This document shows positions 10,920 through 22,575 of a stretch of DNA of 64,000 bases, one piece after another (positions within the stretch are counted from its first letter, which is position 1; every line of letters begins with the position of its first letter). The position numbers and the translations under genes were made by a program. The notes below the pieces were generated by a model. That model was not told where the DNA came from. It made no database searches and was given only the letters and a program-made list of their open reading frames with translations. This DNA is from Liriodendron chinense (Eukaryota; Streptophyta; Magnoliopsida; Magnoliales; Magnoliaceae): NCBI GenBank assembly GCA_003013855.2, contig ML058386.1, forward strand, positions 1,054,001 to 1,118,000, read 5' to 3'.

Positions 10920-13771
10920 AAACATTCCCAGTTGTCATTGCCTCTCACCTAGGGAAAGACTAAGAGCTCAAGTTGATTGAGCTACTCAAAGAACATAAGG
11001 GAGCCATAGGTTGGACAATAGCGGATCTCAAAGGGATAGATTCTTCGATTTGTACTCACCGTATACACCTTGAAGAAAATGCTAAAACAGCTAAACAACC
11101 TCAAAGAAGGTTAAATCCAAACATGATGGAGGTTGTCAAAGCCGAGGTACTAAAGCTACTAGATGTTGGTATCATCTACCCCATCTCGGATAGCCAATGG
11201 GTGAGTCATACCCAAGTTGTCCCCAAGAAATCCGGTATTACCATCGTAGAAAACGCCAACAACGAGCTTATACCAACTAGAGTAACCACCGGTTGGAGTA
11301 TGTGCATTGATTATCGAAAGCTCAACACGGTCACTAGGAAAGACCACTTTCCTCTCCCATTCATGGATCAAATTTTGGAGAGGTTAGCGGGTCATTCCTA
11401 TTATTGCTTCCTAGATTGCTATTCCGGATACAACCAAATTGAGATAGCCCCAGAAGACCAAGAGAAAACCACATTTACATGCCCGTTTGGTACCTTCGCA
11501 TACCGAAGAATGCCATTCGGGCTATGTAATGCACCCGCCACATTCTAACGATGCATGTTGAGTATTTTCTCGGACATGGTGGGTGAATTTCTTAAGGTGT
11601 TCATGGATGATTTTTCTGTCTTTTGTTGTACTTTTGATGAGTGCCTCAATCACTTGAAGTTGGTCTTGATGAGGTGTGAGGAGAAGAACCTCATTTTAAA
11701 CTGGGAAAAGTGTCATTTCATGATACAAAGAGGAATAGTCCTTGGACATATCATCTCGTCCAATGGAATAGAGGTAGACCGGGCAGAAATTGACATAATT
11801 TTCAATCTACCACAACCCAAAAGCATACGCGATGTGCGGTCCTTCCTTGGACACGCCGGTTTCTATAGAAGATTCATAAAGGATTTTAGTCATATCTCAA
11901 GGCCTTTATGCAACCTTCTCCAAAAGGAGAACCAATTTGAGTGGAGCGCCGAATGTCAATTAGCTTTTTCAAAGCTAAAAGACATGTTGAATATCACTCC
12001 TATCATGCAACCACCGGATTGGTCCATACCTTTTAAGTTGATGTGTGACGCCAACGATTATGCTATTAGGGCGGTGTTAGGCCAAAAGAAGGATAAGAAA
12101 CCCCATGTTATCTACTACGCAAGTAGGGCTTTGAATCCCGCCTAAGTTAATTACTCAACTACGAAGAAAGAACTACTCCTAGCCGTCATCTTTGCCTTGG
12201 ACAAATTCAGGCCTTACTTAATAGGATCCAAGGTCATTGTTTACACAGATCATGCGGCGCTGAAACACCTTCTTTCTAAGAAGGATGCCAAGCCCTGTTT
12301 GCTTAGATGGATCCTACTCCTTCAAGAATTCGATTTAGGGATCAAGGACAAGAAGAGAGTAGAAAATGTGGTGGCGGATCATCTATCTCGCCTAGTCCTA
12401 CCTAATTCCATTGATGAGTCACCTATTGAGGACTCATTCCCTGATGAGCAACTCTTTGTTGCTATGCATCCACCATGGTACGCTGACATAGCCAATTATC
12501 TTTCCACAGGTGCGGTGCCGATTCATTGGACTGCGCAGGACAAATGTAAATTTCTAAGGGAAGTGCGCAGATTTTTCTGGGATGAACCTTTACTATTTAA
12601 ATATTGCCCAAACCAAATTATAAGGAGATGTGTCCTTGATGATGAACATAATTCTGTCATCTCCTTTTACCATGATCAAGCATGTGGGGGTCATTTCTCC
12701 GCCAAGAAAACCACTGCAAAAATTCTGCAGTGTGGTTTTTATTAGCCCTCGCTATTTAAGGACACCCACGAGTTTTGCAAAGTATGCGAGCGTTGCCAAA
12801 AGTTAGGAGGAGTATCTTATCGAAATATGATGCCTCTTACCCCAATTCAACATCTTGAAGTCTTTGACTGTTGGGGCATCGATTTCATGGGACCATTCCC
12901 CTCATCTTTTGGACATGTCTATATTTTTCTTGCCGTAGACTATGTGTCTAAATGGATAGAGGCTATTCCATGTAGAACCAACGATCATCGTACGGTTCTC
13001 AAGTTTCTCAAAGAAAATATACTTTCCAGATTTGGGATGCCTCAAGCCATTATTAGTGATGGTGGTTCTCACTTTTGCAACATGCCTTTTAAAGCCTTAA
13101 TGAAGAAATATGGCATTAGGCATAAAGTGAGTACCCCATACCACCCACAGACAAGTGGGCAAGCTGAAATTTCCAATCAAAAAATCAAACAAATTTTGGA
13201 AAAGACGGTGAGGCCAAATTGCAAGGATTGGTAACTAAGATTAGATGATGCGCTTTGGGCTCACCGTACCACTTACAAGACCCCCATTGGAATGTCCCCT
13301 TATAGACTTATCTATGGGAAAGCTCGCCACTTGCCTGTGGAGATTGAACACAAAGCCTATTGGGCAATTCGGGCTTTAAATTTTGACATTGACAAGGCTA
13401 GCTCGCTTCGCAAACTCTAATTAAATGAACTTGATGAGATCCGGAATGATGCATATGAGAACTCGAGAATTTACAAGAGTAAGATGAAGGCCTTTCATGA
13501 CAAGCACATCTTCAGGAAATCTTTCCATGAAGGATAGAAAGTCCTTTTGTACAATTCCCGACTTCATCTTTTTTCGAGAAAATTACGATCTTGATGGACT
13601 GGCCCATACATTATTAAAGAAGTTTTTCCTCATGGGGCTGTCAAGATAGAGAATGCCACAAACGATAATTGCTTTAAAGTGAATGGAAAACGCCTTAAAC
13701 CATTTGTTGAAAAATTTGATTCAGAGGACATGTCCATCACTCTGAATGATCCTGTGTATCAGGATGATTGA
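10920..13771 (+). pseudogene. pol: E2 RT, RNase H and integrase, interrupted by stops
   Basis: The polyprotein resumes after the solo LTR and stays largely in one frame. RT begins near 11110 with FMDD at 11600-11611. RNase H covers roughly 12035-12390. The integrase has catalytic Asp 12881-12883, Asp 13058-13060 and Glu 13166-13168 (35 residues between the last two), then a GPY-type end and QDD before TGA at about 13769. In-frame stops are at 11546-11548 (CAA to TAA), 12143-12145 (CAA to TAA), 12743-12745 (TGG to TAG) and 13232-13234, with more in the C-terminal part (13420, 13535, 13593 region). Identity is certain; it is inactive. Confidence 0.93.
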
Positions 13772-14401
13772 TCTCCTAGTTTGACGGAGGTGTAGCATAG
13801 GTAGGTTTAGTCGTTTTAAGTTTTTCTTGCTTCGTAACGTTAATTGTTGGAGTTGCAGACTTCCATGACCGACTCTCTCAGGTAATATTGTTCTCACTCT
13901 CTTATATTTCACCATTGCTCTCATGTTCATGCTTATTGCATATCTTTTTTCATTGAGGATAATGCAAGATTTGGTTGGGGGGTGAGATGAGATTCCTCAT
14001 CTAGCATGTTGCAACACTTCGAGCATCATATTGTGCCAATTTTTTTTACTTTTATAAATTTTAAAACTCCGTTAAAAAACCTTATTTCTATGCATTCGAG
14101 ATGATACGAGTATAAGAAGAGGAGATACGAAGTGTGTGATGTTGCAAGTCTTGAACTTCTCCTAACATTATGGTTTTATATGTGAATTCCCCTATTTATG
14201 TGATTGATAGAAAATTTGAACCCTTTTACACCTAGTTCACATTACATGATTTTCATGGTTGAAAGGATTATGTGATTTATGGATTGGCTAAACTTAGATT
14301 TGAGGTGTTGAGGAATCAAGCCGGGGTATTTTGTCCATCCTTGTCCATGGGAAAATAACGAAAGATATGGATTTCTAAAAATCCTATCTAATTTAAAAAA
14401 A

Positions 14402-14421
14402 GGGGGGGGGGGGGGGGGGGG
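14402..14421 (+). repeat. Poly-G tract (20 G)
   Basis: An uninterrupted run of 20 G directly after a run of A. It lies where sibling elements have an AAAAAGGAAAAGGAAGG stretch. Confidence 0.9.
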
Positions 14422-14474
14422 AGGGAAGGAAGGATGAAATTGGGAATGATGAAAAAATGGTGGATAATTCTGAA

Positions 14475-14590
14475 GAGGGCTACCTATTACCAACCAGGGG
14501 ATGGTCGACCCGTAACCAAAGCCGGAAATGGGATGTAGTGTGAAAGCCGTCGGAAGGATGGTAAGGCAAATTCCTGTCATTGGCTTGTTG
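14475..14590 (+). other. Conserved non-coding block in E2
   Basis: Starts GGGCTACCTATTACCAACC and includes a small stem, CCGTC-loop-GATGG, near 14548-14562. The same block is found in E1, E3, E4, E5, E0 and E6, including both non-autonomous elements, so it is not kept for coding. Confidence 0.75.
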
Positions 14591-14920
14591 TTGCTCTGTA
14601 CACCTTGAGATCCGTAGTTTAGTTGATCTATGGAGAAGATAATCCCAGAAACTCATGAGATGAACTTTCACTATGCACACTAGGTTGAATTTTGTTCGAA
14701 TTCTTCTATTTATCAATCAATCAGTGGGAATTTCATATGGATGCTTATTATCTTTTGAGAGTTTTAAGGTTTCAACGTCTAACACCTAATGATTTCGAAT
14801 TTTATACTTGTAAGTCTTGGAGTGGATAGAAACATAGTTTCTGAAGGAGAGTTGGGTTTGGAGGTTTGAACTTATTCACGCATGTTTTTCTCGGGACTAG
14901 CAAAAAGCTAGTTGGGGGTG

Positions 14921-16097
14921 TGTTGAACCTCCAATTTATATATTGCATAGCCCATTACACCACATTATATGCATGGTTTTCATGTTTAAAAGGCCCATCT
15001 AATGCATGTTTTGTGATTGTAGGAATGAGAGTAAACATCACCCAATCGGAGACCAAAAGAACATATTTAGATGCATGGGATGAAGATTGAAAGAGGAGCA
15101 AAGAAAGAAGAAAGCAAGTAGAGGAGAGAAGAAGAAAGAAAAGAAGAAAAAGAGTGAAAACACCAGGTCTGACCGGTCGGCCACATGCAAAATTGGGCAG
15201 ATTCCAAATCCGGACTCCGAAAAACTGTGCGCACTGCGTAACCATAAGCACTTTCAGGATGATTCCGATGCAACTGAGCTTCCCCACTATAAAAGGACAC
15301 CAAGGGGCTCTTCCTAGGGTATCATAGAAGCTAAGGGACATCATGGGAGAGGAAGGAAACCTGTGTGGAGCATCTGCAACCCTCCAAACTCCGGTTTTTC
15401 TAGTTTTCATGTTTTCTTATTTGAGTTCTAGTTGTAGTATGACTATGCTCGGCTAGAATCTCTCATCTAAGGCTGAGAGGTGAAGCTTGTAGCCAATTTC
15501 ATGTTTAATTCAGTTCAGTTCAAGTAATTTTACTTCAAGTTTGGACTTTTGCATATTCTAGTTCCTAAAGTTGATAGTTTTAGATGTTTTATGAGAGTTC
15601 ATGTGCTCCGGACATGGATTCCTTGCAATTCTCTGAGATTATCATGTTGTGCTTATTTAGATTCGAATTATAGTAATCCTTGAGCAGGCCATAGTCCATA
15701 GGCATGGCTGTTACTCCGAAGGCTATGATTTCGGATTCTACATTGTTGAATGGGACTAGAACTTGGAAGTTCAATTTAAGTGGGATTGAATGTGGTTAAT
15801 GCTTGATTTTCCAACTAGATGAGAGATAGGACTTCAAATCTAGTTGTGTATCTTGTTTGGATTGATTGGATTGACAGGGGATTGCTACAAGTGGATCCTT
15901 AAATGCCTTAGTGCATTTAAATTACTGTTTTCATTAAAGTTTCTATTTTAGCATAATTATCCAATTGAATCTCTTATTTATTGCAAACTGGGTTGCTGGA
16001 ATAGTTTAGAACTTGTTCTCAAATTCCCCGTGGATCGACCTCGGTTTTACCGAGTTTTATTACTACATTACAGCCTTGCACTTGAGGCGAGCGAACA
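14921..16097 (+). repeat. E2 3' LTR
   Basis: 1177 bp, A-type, TGTTGAACC to GCGAACA, followed by the GTACT duplication. TATA 15288-15296, leader hairpin 15460-15479 (one mismatch), U5 hairpin 16040-16054. It has one single GACCGGTC site at about 15172. Confidence 0.95.
15288..15296 (+). promoter_or_regulatory. TATA box of E2 3' LTR
   Basis: TATAAAAGG in CCACTATAAAAGGACAC, the standard context for these LTRs. Confidence 0.8.
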
Positions 16098-16636
16098 GTA
16101 CTTTCTAAAATTCCTATATAATGTAAAAGAAAAAGGAAAAGGAAGGATGAAAATTGGGAATGATGGAAAACATGGTGGAAAATTTCGAAAAGGGCTACTT
16201 ATTACCAACCGAGGGATGGTCTACTAGTAACCAAAGCCGAAAATGGGACGTAGTGTGAAAGCCGTCGGAAGGACGGTAAGGCAAATTCCTGTCATAGGCT
16301 TGTTGTTGCTTTGTACACCTTGAGATCTATAGTTTAGTTAATCTATGAAGAAGATAATCCTAGAAACTCATGAGATGAACTTTCACAATGCACACTAGGT
16401 TGAATTTGTTCGAGTTCTTTTGTTTATCAATCAATCAGTGGGAATTTCATATGGACGCTTATTATGTTTTGAGAGTTTCAGGTTTCAACTTTGATCACCT
16501 AATTTTTCTGAATCTTACACTTGTATGTCTTGGAATGGATAGAAACATAGTTTCTGAAGGAGAGTTGGCTTTCGGAGAATTGAATTTGTTTCACGCATGT
16601 TTTGCTCGGGACTAGCAAAATGCTGGTTGGGGGGTG
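16098..16636 (+). other. E1 non-coding region after E2, ending in the PPT
   Basis: Resumes E1 after the second GTACT. Compared with siblings, a few dozen bases are missing right after the junction (the TTGTCCATCC...GATAT part). It contains the conserved structured block (about 16190-16305, with an exact CCGTC...GACGG stem) and ends with the PPT GGTTGGGGGGTG (16625-16636). Confidence 0.85.
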
Positions 16637-16918
16637 TGTTGAGCCTCCAATTTATATATGATCTAACCCATTACATCACATTATATGCATGGTTTGCATG
16701 TTTAAAAGGCCCATCTAACGCATGTTATGTGATTGTAGGAACGAGAATGAACTTCGCCAATTGGAAACCAAAAGGATCCATATAGAACAATTGGATGAAG
16801 GTTGAAGGAGGGCCAAAGAAAGAAGAAAGCAAGGAGAGGAAAGAGAAGAAGAAAGGAAGAAAGAAAATGTAAAGGGAAGAAGGTCTGACCGGTCGGCCAA
16901 AGAAGCCAGACCGGTCAA
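16637..16918 (+). repeat. E1 3' LTR, left piece
   Basis: Starts TGTTGAGCCTCCAATTT. It is interrupted at 16918 by E3, inside a GACCGGTC-AA-GACCGGTC unit. The right piece is 33428-34702. The start is A-like, but the far end is B-like (ACTTGGGGAAGTGAACA), so this LTR looks mosaic. Confidence 0.92.
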
Positions 16919-17166
16919 TGTTTAACCTCCAATTTATACATTTGCCAACCCATTACATCACATTATATGCATGGTTTTCATGTTTAAAAGGTCCATCTAA
17001 TGCATGTTTTGTAATTGTAGGAATGAGAGTAAACTTCACCCAATTGGAGACCAAAAGACCATGTTTAGGAGCCTTGGATGAAGACCCAAGGTGGGCCAAA
17101 GAAAGAAGAAAACAAAGAGAGAGGAAGGAGAGAAGAAAAGAAAGAAGAAAAAATGCAGAAACTAGG

Positions 17167-17260
17167 TCCGACCGGTCAAGACCAGTCAAGACCGGTCTAG
17201 ACCGGTCGGCTGGACTCCCTGGACACCTACAAGATAGGCTAGACCGGTCAAGACCGCTTG
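17167..17260. repeat. GACCGGTC cluster in E3 5' LTR
   Basis: Four octamers in a row on an exact 10-bp pitch at 17169-17206 (one has GACCAGTC), then a pair near 17242-17259 with a damaged second copy. The first cluster is absent from the 3' LTR of the same element. Confidence 0.92.
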
Positions 17261-18042
17261 GCCAGCCTGTTTCAGGTTTGCAGATTTTAAACAGCAGCCT
17301 ATTCCCGTTTCTAGTTTTTTAGACCAGTTTTTTGGGCCCATCTTGATGATATTTGGAAATCCAACATATCCATGTCGAAGAGGAGCTCGACGCAGAAATA
17401 ATCCAAGTGGTTTCGTGTCGATCGGAACTACGGATTGACCGTGGTGGCCAAAACAATACGAACTGTCCAGAAAGTTTCAGATTTCACTGTTCCACTCTGG
17501 GCCGGTCCAGGTGACCCATCATTGATGATATGAAGAATCTACTTTGATCATCTTTTATACCACATCCATATATGAATAACCACAAAAGTTTCAGATCAAA
17601 AGAATGTATGGTTTGATCGTACCAGATGAAGAAAGATGGATCATTCAGAAAGCTCCAACTGTGCAGATTTTATAAAAGCCCTAAGTGTTCTAATTTTCAG
17701 ACCATATTCTGGAATTGTTTTGGACAATCTAATCCGTTCATCATGTAGAGGAGGAAGGTTTCTACCAATGTTTAAAATTTGAGATCAATCCGACCTCTGT
17801 ACACTCCGGGGCGTTGAAAGCAAGATGACTGGTTCTGAAGGTACCCGAATTGCGCGATTTTGAGAGGCGGTTGCTGATCTGATTGGTGGGCCCATTCAGA
17901 AGATAATCTTGTAAATCTAAATCATCTATGAGGAAGATCACAATACAAGGAAACTAAAAATCAAATTTGAAGGCAATCCAACCATTGGTTAAGCCATACG
18001 AAGTGAAACAGAATCTGTTGTGTTGCGGTACTCTTGCTGTAT

Positions 18043-18051
18043 TATAAAAGG
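18043..18051 (+). promoter_or_regulatory. TATA box of E3 5' LTR
   Basis: TATAAAAGG, here followed by AGGTGCTCTC; about 780 bp downstream of the palindrome cluster, much farther than in other LTRs. Confidence 0.75.
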
Positions 18052-18822
18052 AGGTGCTCTCTTCTAGTCCAAATCAAGCAAGGACGTGAGAAGCAAGGAG
18101 TTCAAGTCCTAGGAGGCTACCTAGCCTCCTACAGCTAGTTTTTATTCTTTTTCTTAGTTCTAGTTCTAGTTTTAATATGCTTTTCCTTAGCTAACCTCTT
18201 AGCTAGAGCTAGAGGTGAAATTTGTAGTTGGTTTCAATGCTTTAATTCTTTTATTTCAAGTACCATTTTCTTAACTTTGGATTTTAAAGTTCTAGTTTGA
18301 ATAAAGTTTGATTTTTTAGAAGTTTTGTGAGAGTTTGTGTGCTCCGGACATGAGTTCCTTGCAATCCTCTGAGATTACCTTGCTTAGGTTGTTTGAATTC
18401 GAATTGTAGTAACCCTTGAGCATGCCATAGTCCATAGGCATGGCTGTTACTCCGAAGGCTACAAGTTCAAGTTCTATGTGCTTAATTAGAACTAGAAATC
18501 TGATTTTCAGATTTAAGTGGGATTGTTTGTGCTTGAATGTTATATCTTTCAATTAGATAAGAAATAGGACTTTAATTCTAATTGTGTTGTACTTGGATGA
18601 ATGGATTGGCATTGGACTACTACAAGTGGATCATTGATGCTTTAGTTCTTCTTAATTTCATATTTTCCTATTTCATGTGAAAAACCATTTTCCTAAATTT
18701 CTTAGATCCTAGTTATTAGAGTACTTGGAATTGTTTACTTCTTTCCCTATGGATATACCTCGGTCTTACCGAGATTTATTACGACATCGCAGCCTTACAC
18801 TTGAGGCGAGCGAACAATTTTT

Positions 18823-18840
18823 TGGCACCGCTGCCGGGGA
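18823..18840 (+). other. E3 primer binding site
   Basis: TGGCACCGCTGCCGGGGA, seven bases after the LTR start-side end; two mismatches to the tRNA-Asp complement. Confidence 0.83.
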
Positions 18841-19081
18841 AAAGGTTAAACGGTTCTAATTATTCTAGTAGCTATCGAGTAATCTTAGTTAGGTAGGATT
18901 TTCAGTTTTTATAAAGGTAGATTTTCTGATATTTTTTAGATTACTAATAATTTTTATTTATTTTGTAGGACATTGTTGCTGACATAGATCTCACTCTATT
19001 CGGTAACATCTCCCCATCTCCCTTTTTTCTGTTCTTTTTTTTTCTAGATTAGGGTAGTTTCCAATTCCTTAAAATTTCATC

Positions 19082-20791
19082 ATGTATGATTGTACGAATG
19101 GTGCGTACAAGTACCTTTTAGAGGATGAGACATCGGATTGGGGGACCCAAACTCATTATGATTGGGATCCCTCCAAGCATGAGTATTTTTCTGAGATTCA
19201 AAGAACCTCCACTACCCCCCTACGTAAGACGATGCGTGATTACATTAATGAAAGCAATATACATATTGAGACAAGATGTAAGACGATGGGGGAATACCGG
19301 AACGAAGCAAAATCGAATAATCATCCAGGAAAAATATTACATGATTACTGGATTGAAAATAACATGAGTGTTCCACCGGTTATGGTAGGAGGTGTGCAAC
19401 AACAAAAGGAACGGGTGAATAGTAGCTAACCGGTTAAGACAATGTGTGATCACTTGTATGGATATGCCTATCAACCATCATATAACTATTCATCCTACAA
19501 TGCGTACGGTCTTAATTGGGGAAACCACCATTCTCCTCATTCAAGGGAAGAACCAACCATGGTTATTAACAATCACCCTAAAATGTCTTCCTCTTGTGAT
19601 GACATGTATACAAAAATGATTGAGGAAATATGGAATGAGTATGTGGATGAACAATTAAATCAAGCTTCCTCACCATCTTATGAAGACGTTGAGCCCGAAA
19701 TTGGGGGCATCGAATCAATCCCCTCTAATGAGGAGGATGGGGCTACCCAAGTCCCACCTTCTTCGGATTTCATGAATAGACTTTTAGAGGAGATTGATCT
19801 CGATGATCCCAATATCATCATCAATTATGGTGAGTCCACTATCTCTTTTGGATGCTTTGAACTTAATAATGAAGAGATTTTAATGACGGTTGACGAACCC
19901 GAGGAATCCCTAAAATTTGAAAGCAGTAGTGGGGTTGCCTACAATGAGGGTTTGGTGAATGCTTATGAACCTATGGTTTCTTTTTCCCAAGAGCATAATG
20001 ATTATGAGTCTCTAGAGGATATGCATGCTAGAGAGATGGACAAAGTCGATCTTTTTTAGTCCTTCCACCAAAAACACATGTCAAATTCTATTGTGGTAAA
20101 CCTTCCTTTGATTGAACATTCTTTTCCTTTGGATGCTGAGGTGGCACAATCTGAAATTTTAAAAGATCAACCAATGTTAGATGATGTGCTTACCACTACA
20201 TCTGAAAATTTTTCCTTGGAAGACCTCATCTCTATAGAGGAGGAATTTCTTGCCATTAAGACATAATTTCTTCAATCATTAAGGGAGGATGAGGACCCTT
20301 CATCCGACTATCTCGATTTTCTAGAAGAGTGCTTGGCCCACTCTTATGATCTTGATGATGAGATGATTAGGGAGTTGGACATTTTGTTAGACACGGTGTT
20401 GGTGCCTGAAGAACACCTTTTCACTCATTTACACTCTTTACCATTGTTTGTGGAAGCACCGTACAATTCTGAAATTGTGGAGGAGACAACTTTAACCAAT
20501 GAAAACTTGACAAATGTCTCTCCACCATCATGGGTCCTTCAGCCCATTGAAAATTCTGATTGGGAGGACCCATTTTTAATCAATTATAACCCAAATCAGA
20601 ATTTGAGGAGATATCATTTTACTGCTCTTATCTCCTCCTTTTATGCATGTGGTGCACAATACGATTGGATTTCAATGCTAAGAAGCACACATGTTTACTG
20701 TCGAGCAGGACTTTGGATGGTCCTCATGAGAAATTTATTAAAATTCATGAAGATCCTATTCAGAAGATCCTATTCAAATTTGATCATGTAG
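19082..20791 (+). pseudogene. E3 long acidic frame of unknown function, with three stops
   Basis: I do not recognise this protein. It begins MYDCTNGAYKY and stays in one frame for about 570 codons. Stops are at 19427-19429 (CAA to TAA), 20057-20059 (GAG to TAG) and 20264-20266. The E6 copy reads through at each of these sites. Visible features are a Tyr-rich stretch (LYGYAYQPSY), many Asp and Glu residues, repeated FSLED / LDFLEECLAHSYDLDDE segments, and a conserved PPSWVLQPIENSDWEDPF block before the end. There is no RT, integrase, protease or zinc knuckle. It occupies the place of gag-pol between PBS and the 3' region. It could be a structural or host-derived protein carried by a non-autonomous element. 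Confidence 0.78.
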
Positions 20792-21933
20792 TCGATCGGA
20801 CTAATCAAAGGTAGGTAGGTAGGTTAGGATTTATTTTTCTGTGATTAGGATTGAATAAGTCTCATCGAGACAATGGAAGATGCTAGAATTGATCAACTTG
20901 CTACTCCAGGTACTCTCGTTCTCACTCTCCTTTGTTTTATTTCATTGCTCTCATGTCATGCTTATTGCATATCTTGTTATATTGAGGACAATGTAAGATT
21001 TTGGTTGGGGGGTGAGATTCCTTAGATGAATCTACTAGCTTTTGTGACATTTCGAGCAATTCTATAGAAAATTTTTGATTTTTCTAAAATTCAAATCTCT
21101 TTTGAAAAACTTTGTTTCTATGCATTCGAGATGATACGAGTATAAGAAGAGGAGATACGAAGTGAGTGATCTTGCAAGCTTGAACTTCTCTTAATATAAT
21201 GGTTTTATATGTGGATTCCCCTATTTATATTATCGATAGAAAATTTGAACACTTTTACACCTAGTTCACATTACACGATTTTCATGGGTTGGAAGGATTA
21301 TGTGATTTGTGTATTAGCTAGACTTTGATTTAAAGTGTTGAGAAATCAAGCCGGGGTACTTTGTCCATCCTTGTCTATCGGAAAATAACGAAAGATATGA
21401 ATTTCTAAAAATCCTATCTAATTTAAAAGAAAAAGGAAAAGGAAGGATGCAATTGGGAATAATCGAAAAATGGTGGAAAATTTCGAAAAGGGCTACCTAT
21501 TACCAACCGGGGGATGGTCTACCCGTAACCAAAGCCAGAAATGGGACGTAGTGTGAAAGCCGTCGGAAGGATGGTAAGGCAAATTCCTGTCATTGGCTTG
21601 TTGTTGCTCTGTGCACCTTAAGATCTATAGTTTAGTTGATCTATGAAGAAGATAATCCCAGAAATTCATGAGATGAACTTTCACTATGCACACTAGGTTG
21701 AATTTTGTTTGAGTTCTTCTATTTATCAATCAATCAGCGGGAATTTCATATGGACACTTATTATGTTTTGAGAGTTTAAGGTCTCAACGTTTATCACCTA
21801 ATTTTTTCGAATTTTATACTTGTATGTCTTGGAGTGGATAGAAACATGGTTTCTGAAGGAGAGTTAGTTTAGGAGATTTGAACTTATTCATGCATGTTTT
21901 GCTCGGGACTAGCAAAAAGATGCTTGGGGGGTG
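20792..21933 (+). other. E3 non-coding 3' region with PPT
   Basis: Contains CAGGTACT (about 20907), the internal purine tract TTGGTTGGGGGGTG at 21001-21014, the conserved structured block at about 21490-21600, and the PPT TTGGGGGGTG at 21924-21933. The layout is the same as in the autonomous elements. Confidence 0.85.
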
Positions 21934-22575
21934 TGTTGAACCTCCAATTTATACATTTGCCAACCCATTACATCACATTATATGCATGGTTTTCATGTTT
22001 AAAAGGCCCATCTAATGCATGTTTTGTGATTGTAGGAATGAGAGTAAACTTCACCCAATTGGAGACCAAAAGACCATGTTTAGGAGCCTTGGATGAAGAC
22101 CCAAGGTGGGCTAAAGAAAGAAGAAAGCAAAGAGAGAGGAAGGAGAGAAGAAAAGAAAGAAGAAAAAATGCAGAAACTAGGTCCACCTGCAAGATAGGCT
22201 AGACCGGTCAAGACCGGTTGGCCAGCCTGTTTCAGGTTTGCAGATTTTAAACAGCAGCCTATTCCCATTTCTGGTTTTTCGGACCAGTTTTTTGGGCCCA
22301 TCTTGATGATATTTGGAAATCCAACACATCCATGTCGAAGAGGAGCTCGACGCCGAAATAACTCAAGTGGTTTCGTGTCGATCGGAACTACGGATTGACC
22401 ATGGTGGCCAAAACAATACAAACTGTCCAGAAAGTTTCAGATTTCGCTGTTCCACTCTAGGCCAGTCCAGGTGACCCATCATTGATGATATGAAGAATCC
22501 ACTTTGACCATCTTTTAGACCACATCCATATATGAATAACCACAAAAGTTTCATAGCAAAAGGATGTGTGGTTTG
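21934..22575 (+). repeat. E3 3' LTR, left piece
   Basis: Starts TGTTGAACC; cut by E4 after GTTTG (22571-22575). It holds a GACCGGTC-AA-GACCGGTT pair at about 22202-22219 and lacks the four-octamer cluster of the 5' LTR. Confidence 0.92.

Larger units (their letters stand above)
13772..14920 (+). other. E2 non-coding 3' region with two purine tracts
   Basis: No env-like frame. Visible parts in order: CAGGTAAT (about 13878, possible donor), internal purine tract TTGGTTGGGGGGTG at 13971-13984, a run of 20 G at 14402-14421, the conserved structured block at about 14475-14590, and the PPT (TTGGGGGTG, 14912-14920) directly before the 3' LTR. Confidence 0.85.
4924..16097 (+). mobile_element. E2: full-length Athila element, degraded
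   Basis: Complete element with two LTRs (4924-6099, 14921-16097), tRNA-Asp type PBS, gag, protease, RT, RNase H, integrase, non-coding 3' region and PPT. It is flanked by a perfect GTACT duplication (4919-4923 and 16098-16102). It carries a copia-type solo LTR at 8962-10919. Its LTRs differ at several dozen positions by eye, clearly more than those of E4 or E5, so it is an older insertion. It lies inside the 3' region of E1. Confidence 0.95.
16919..18816 (+). repeat. E3 5' LTR
   Basis: 1898 bp, TGTTTAACC to GCGAACA. GACCGGTC cluster 17167-17260, TATA 18043-18051, leader stem about 18195-18215 (second arm one base short), U5 hairpin 18759-18773. It has about 56 bp more than the 3' copy, namely one palindrome cluster. 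Confidence 0.93.

Noticed and set aside
14242..14580. Minus-strand frame with a proline tract in the E2 3' region.
   Set aside because: The proline run is the G20 tract read backwards; the rest is the conserved non-coding block, which is interrupted in siblings.
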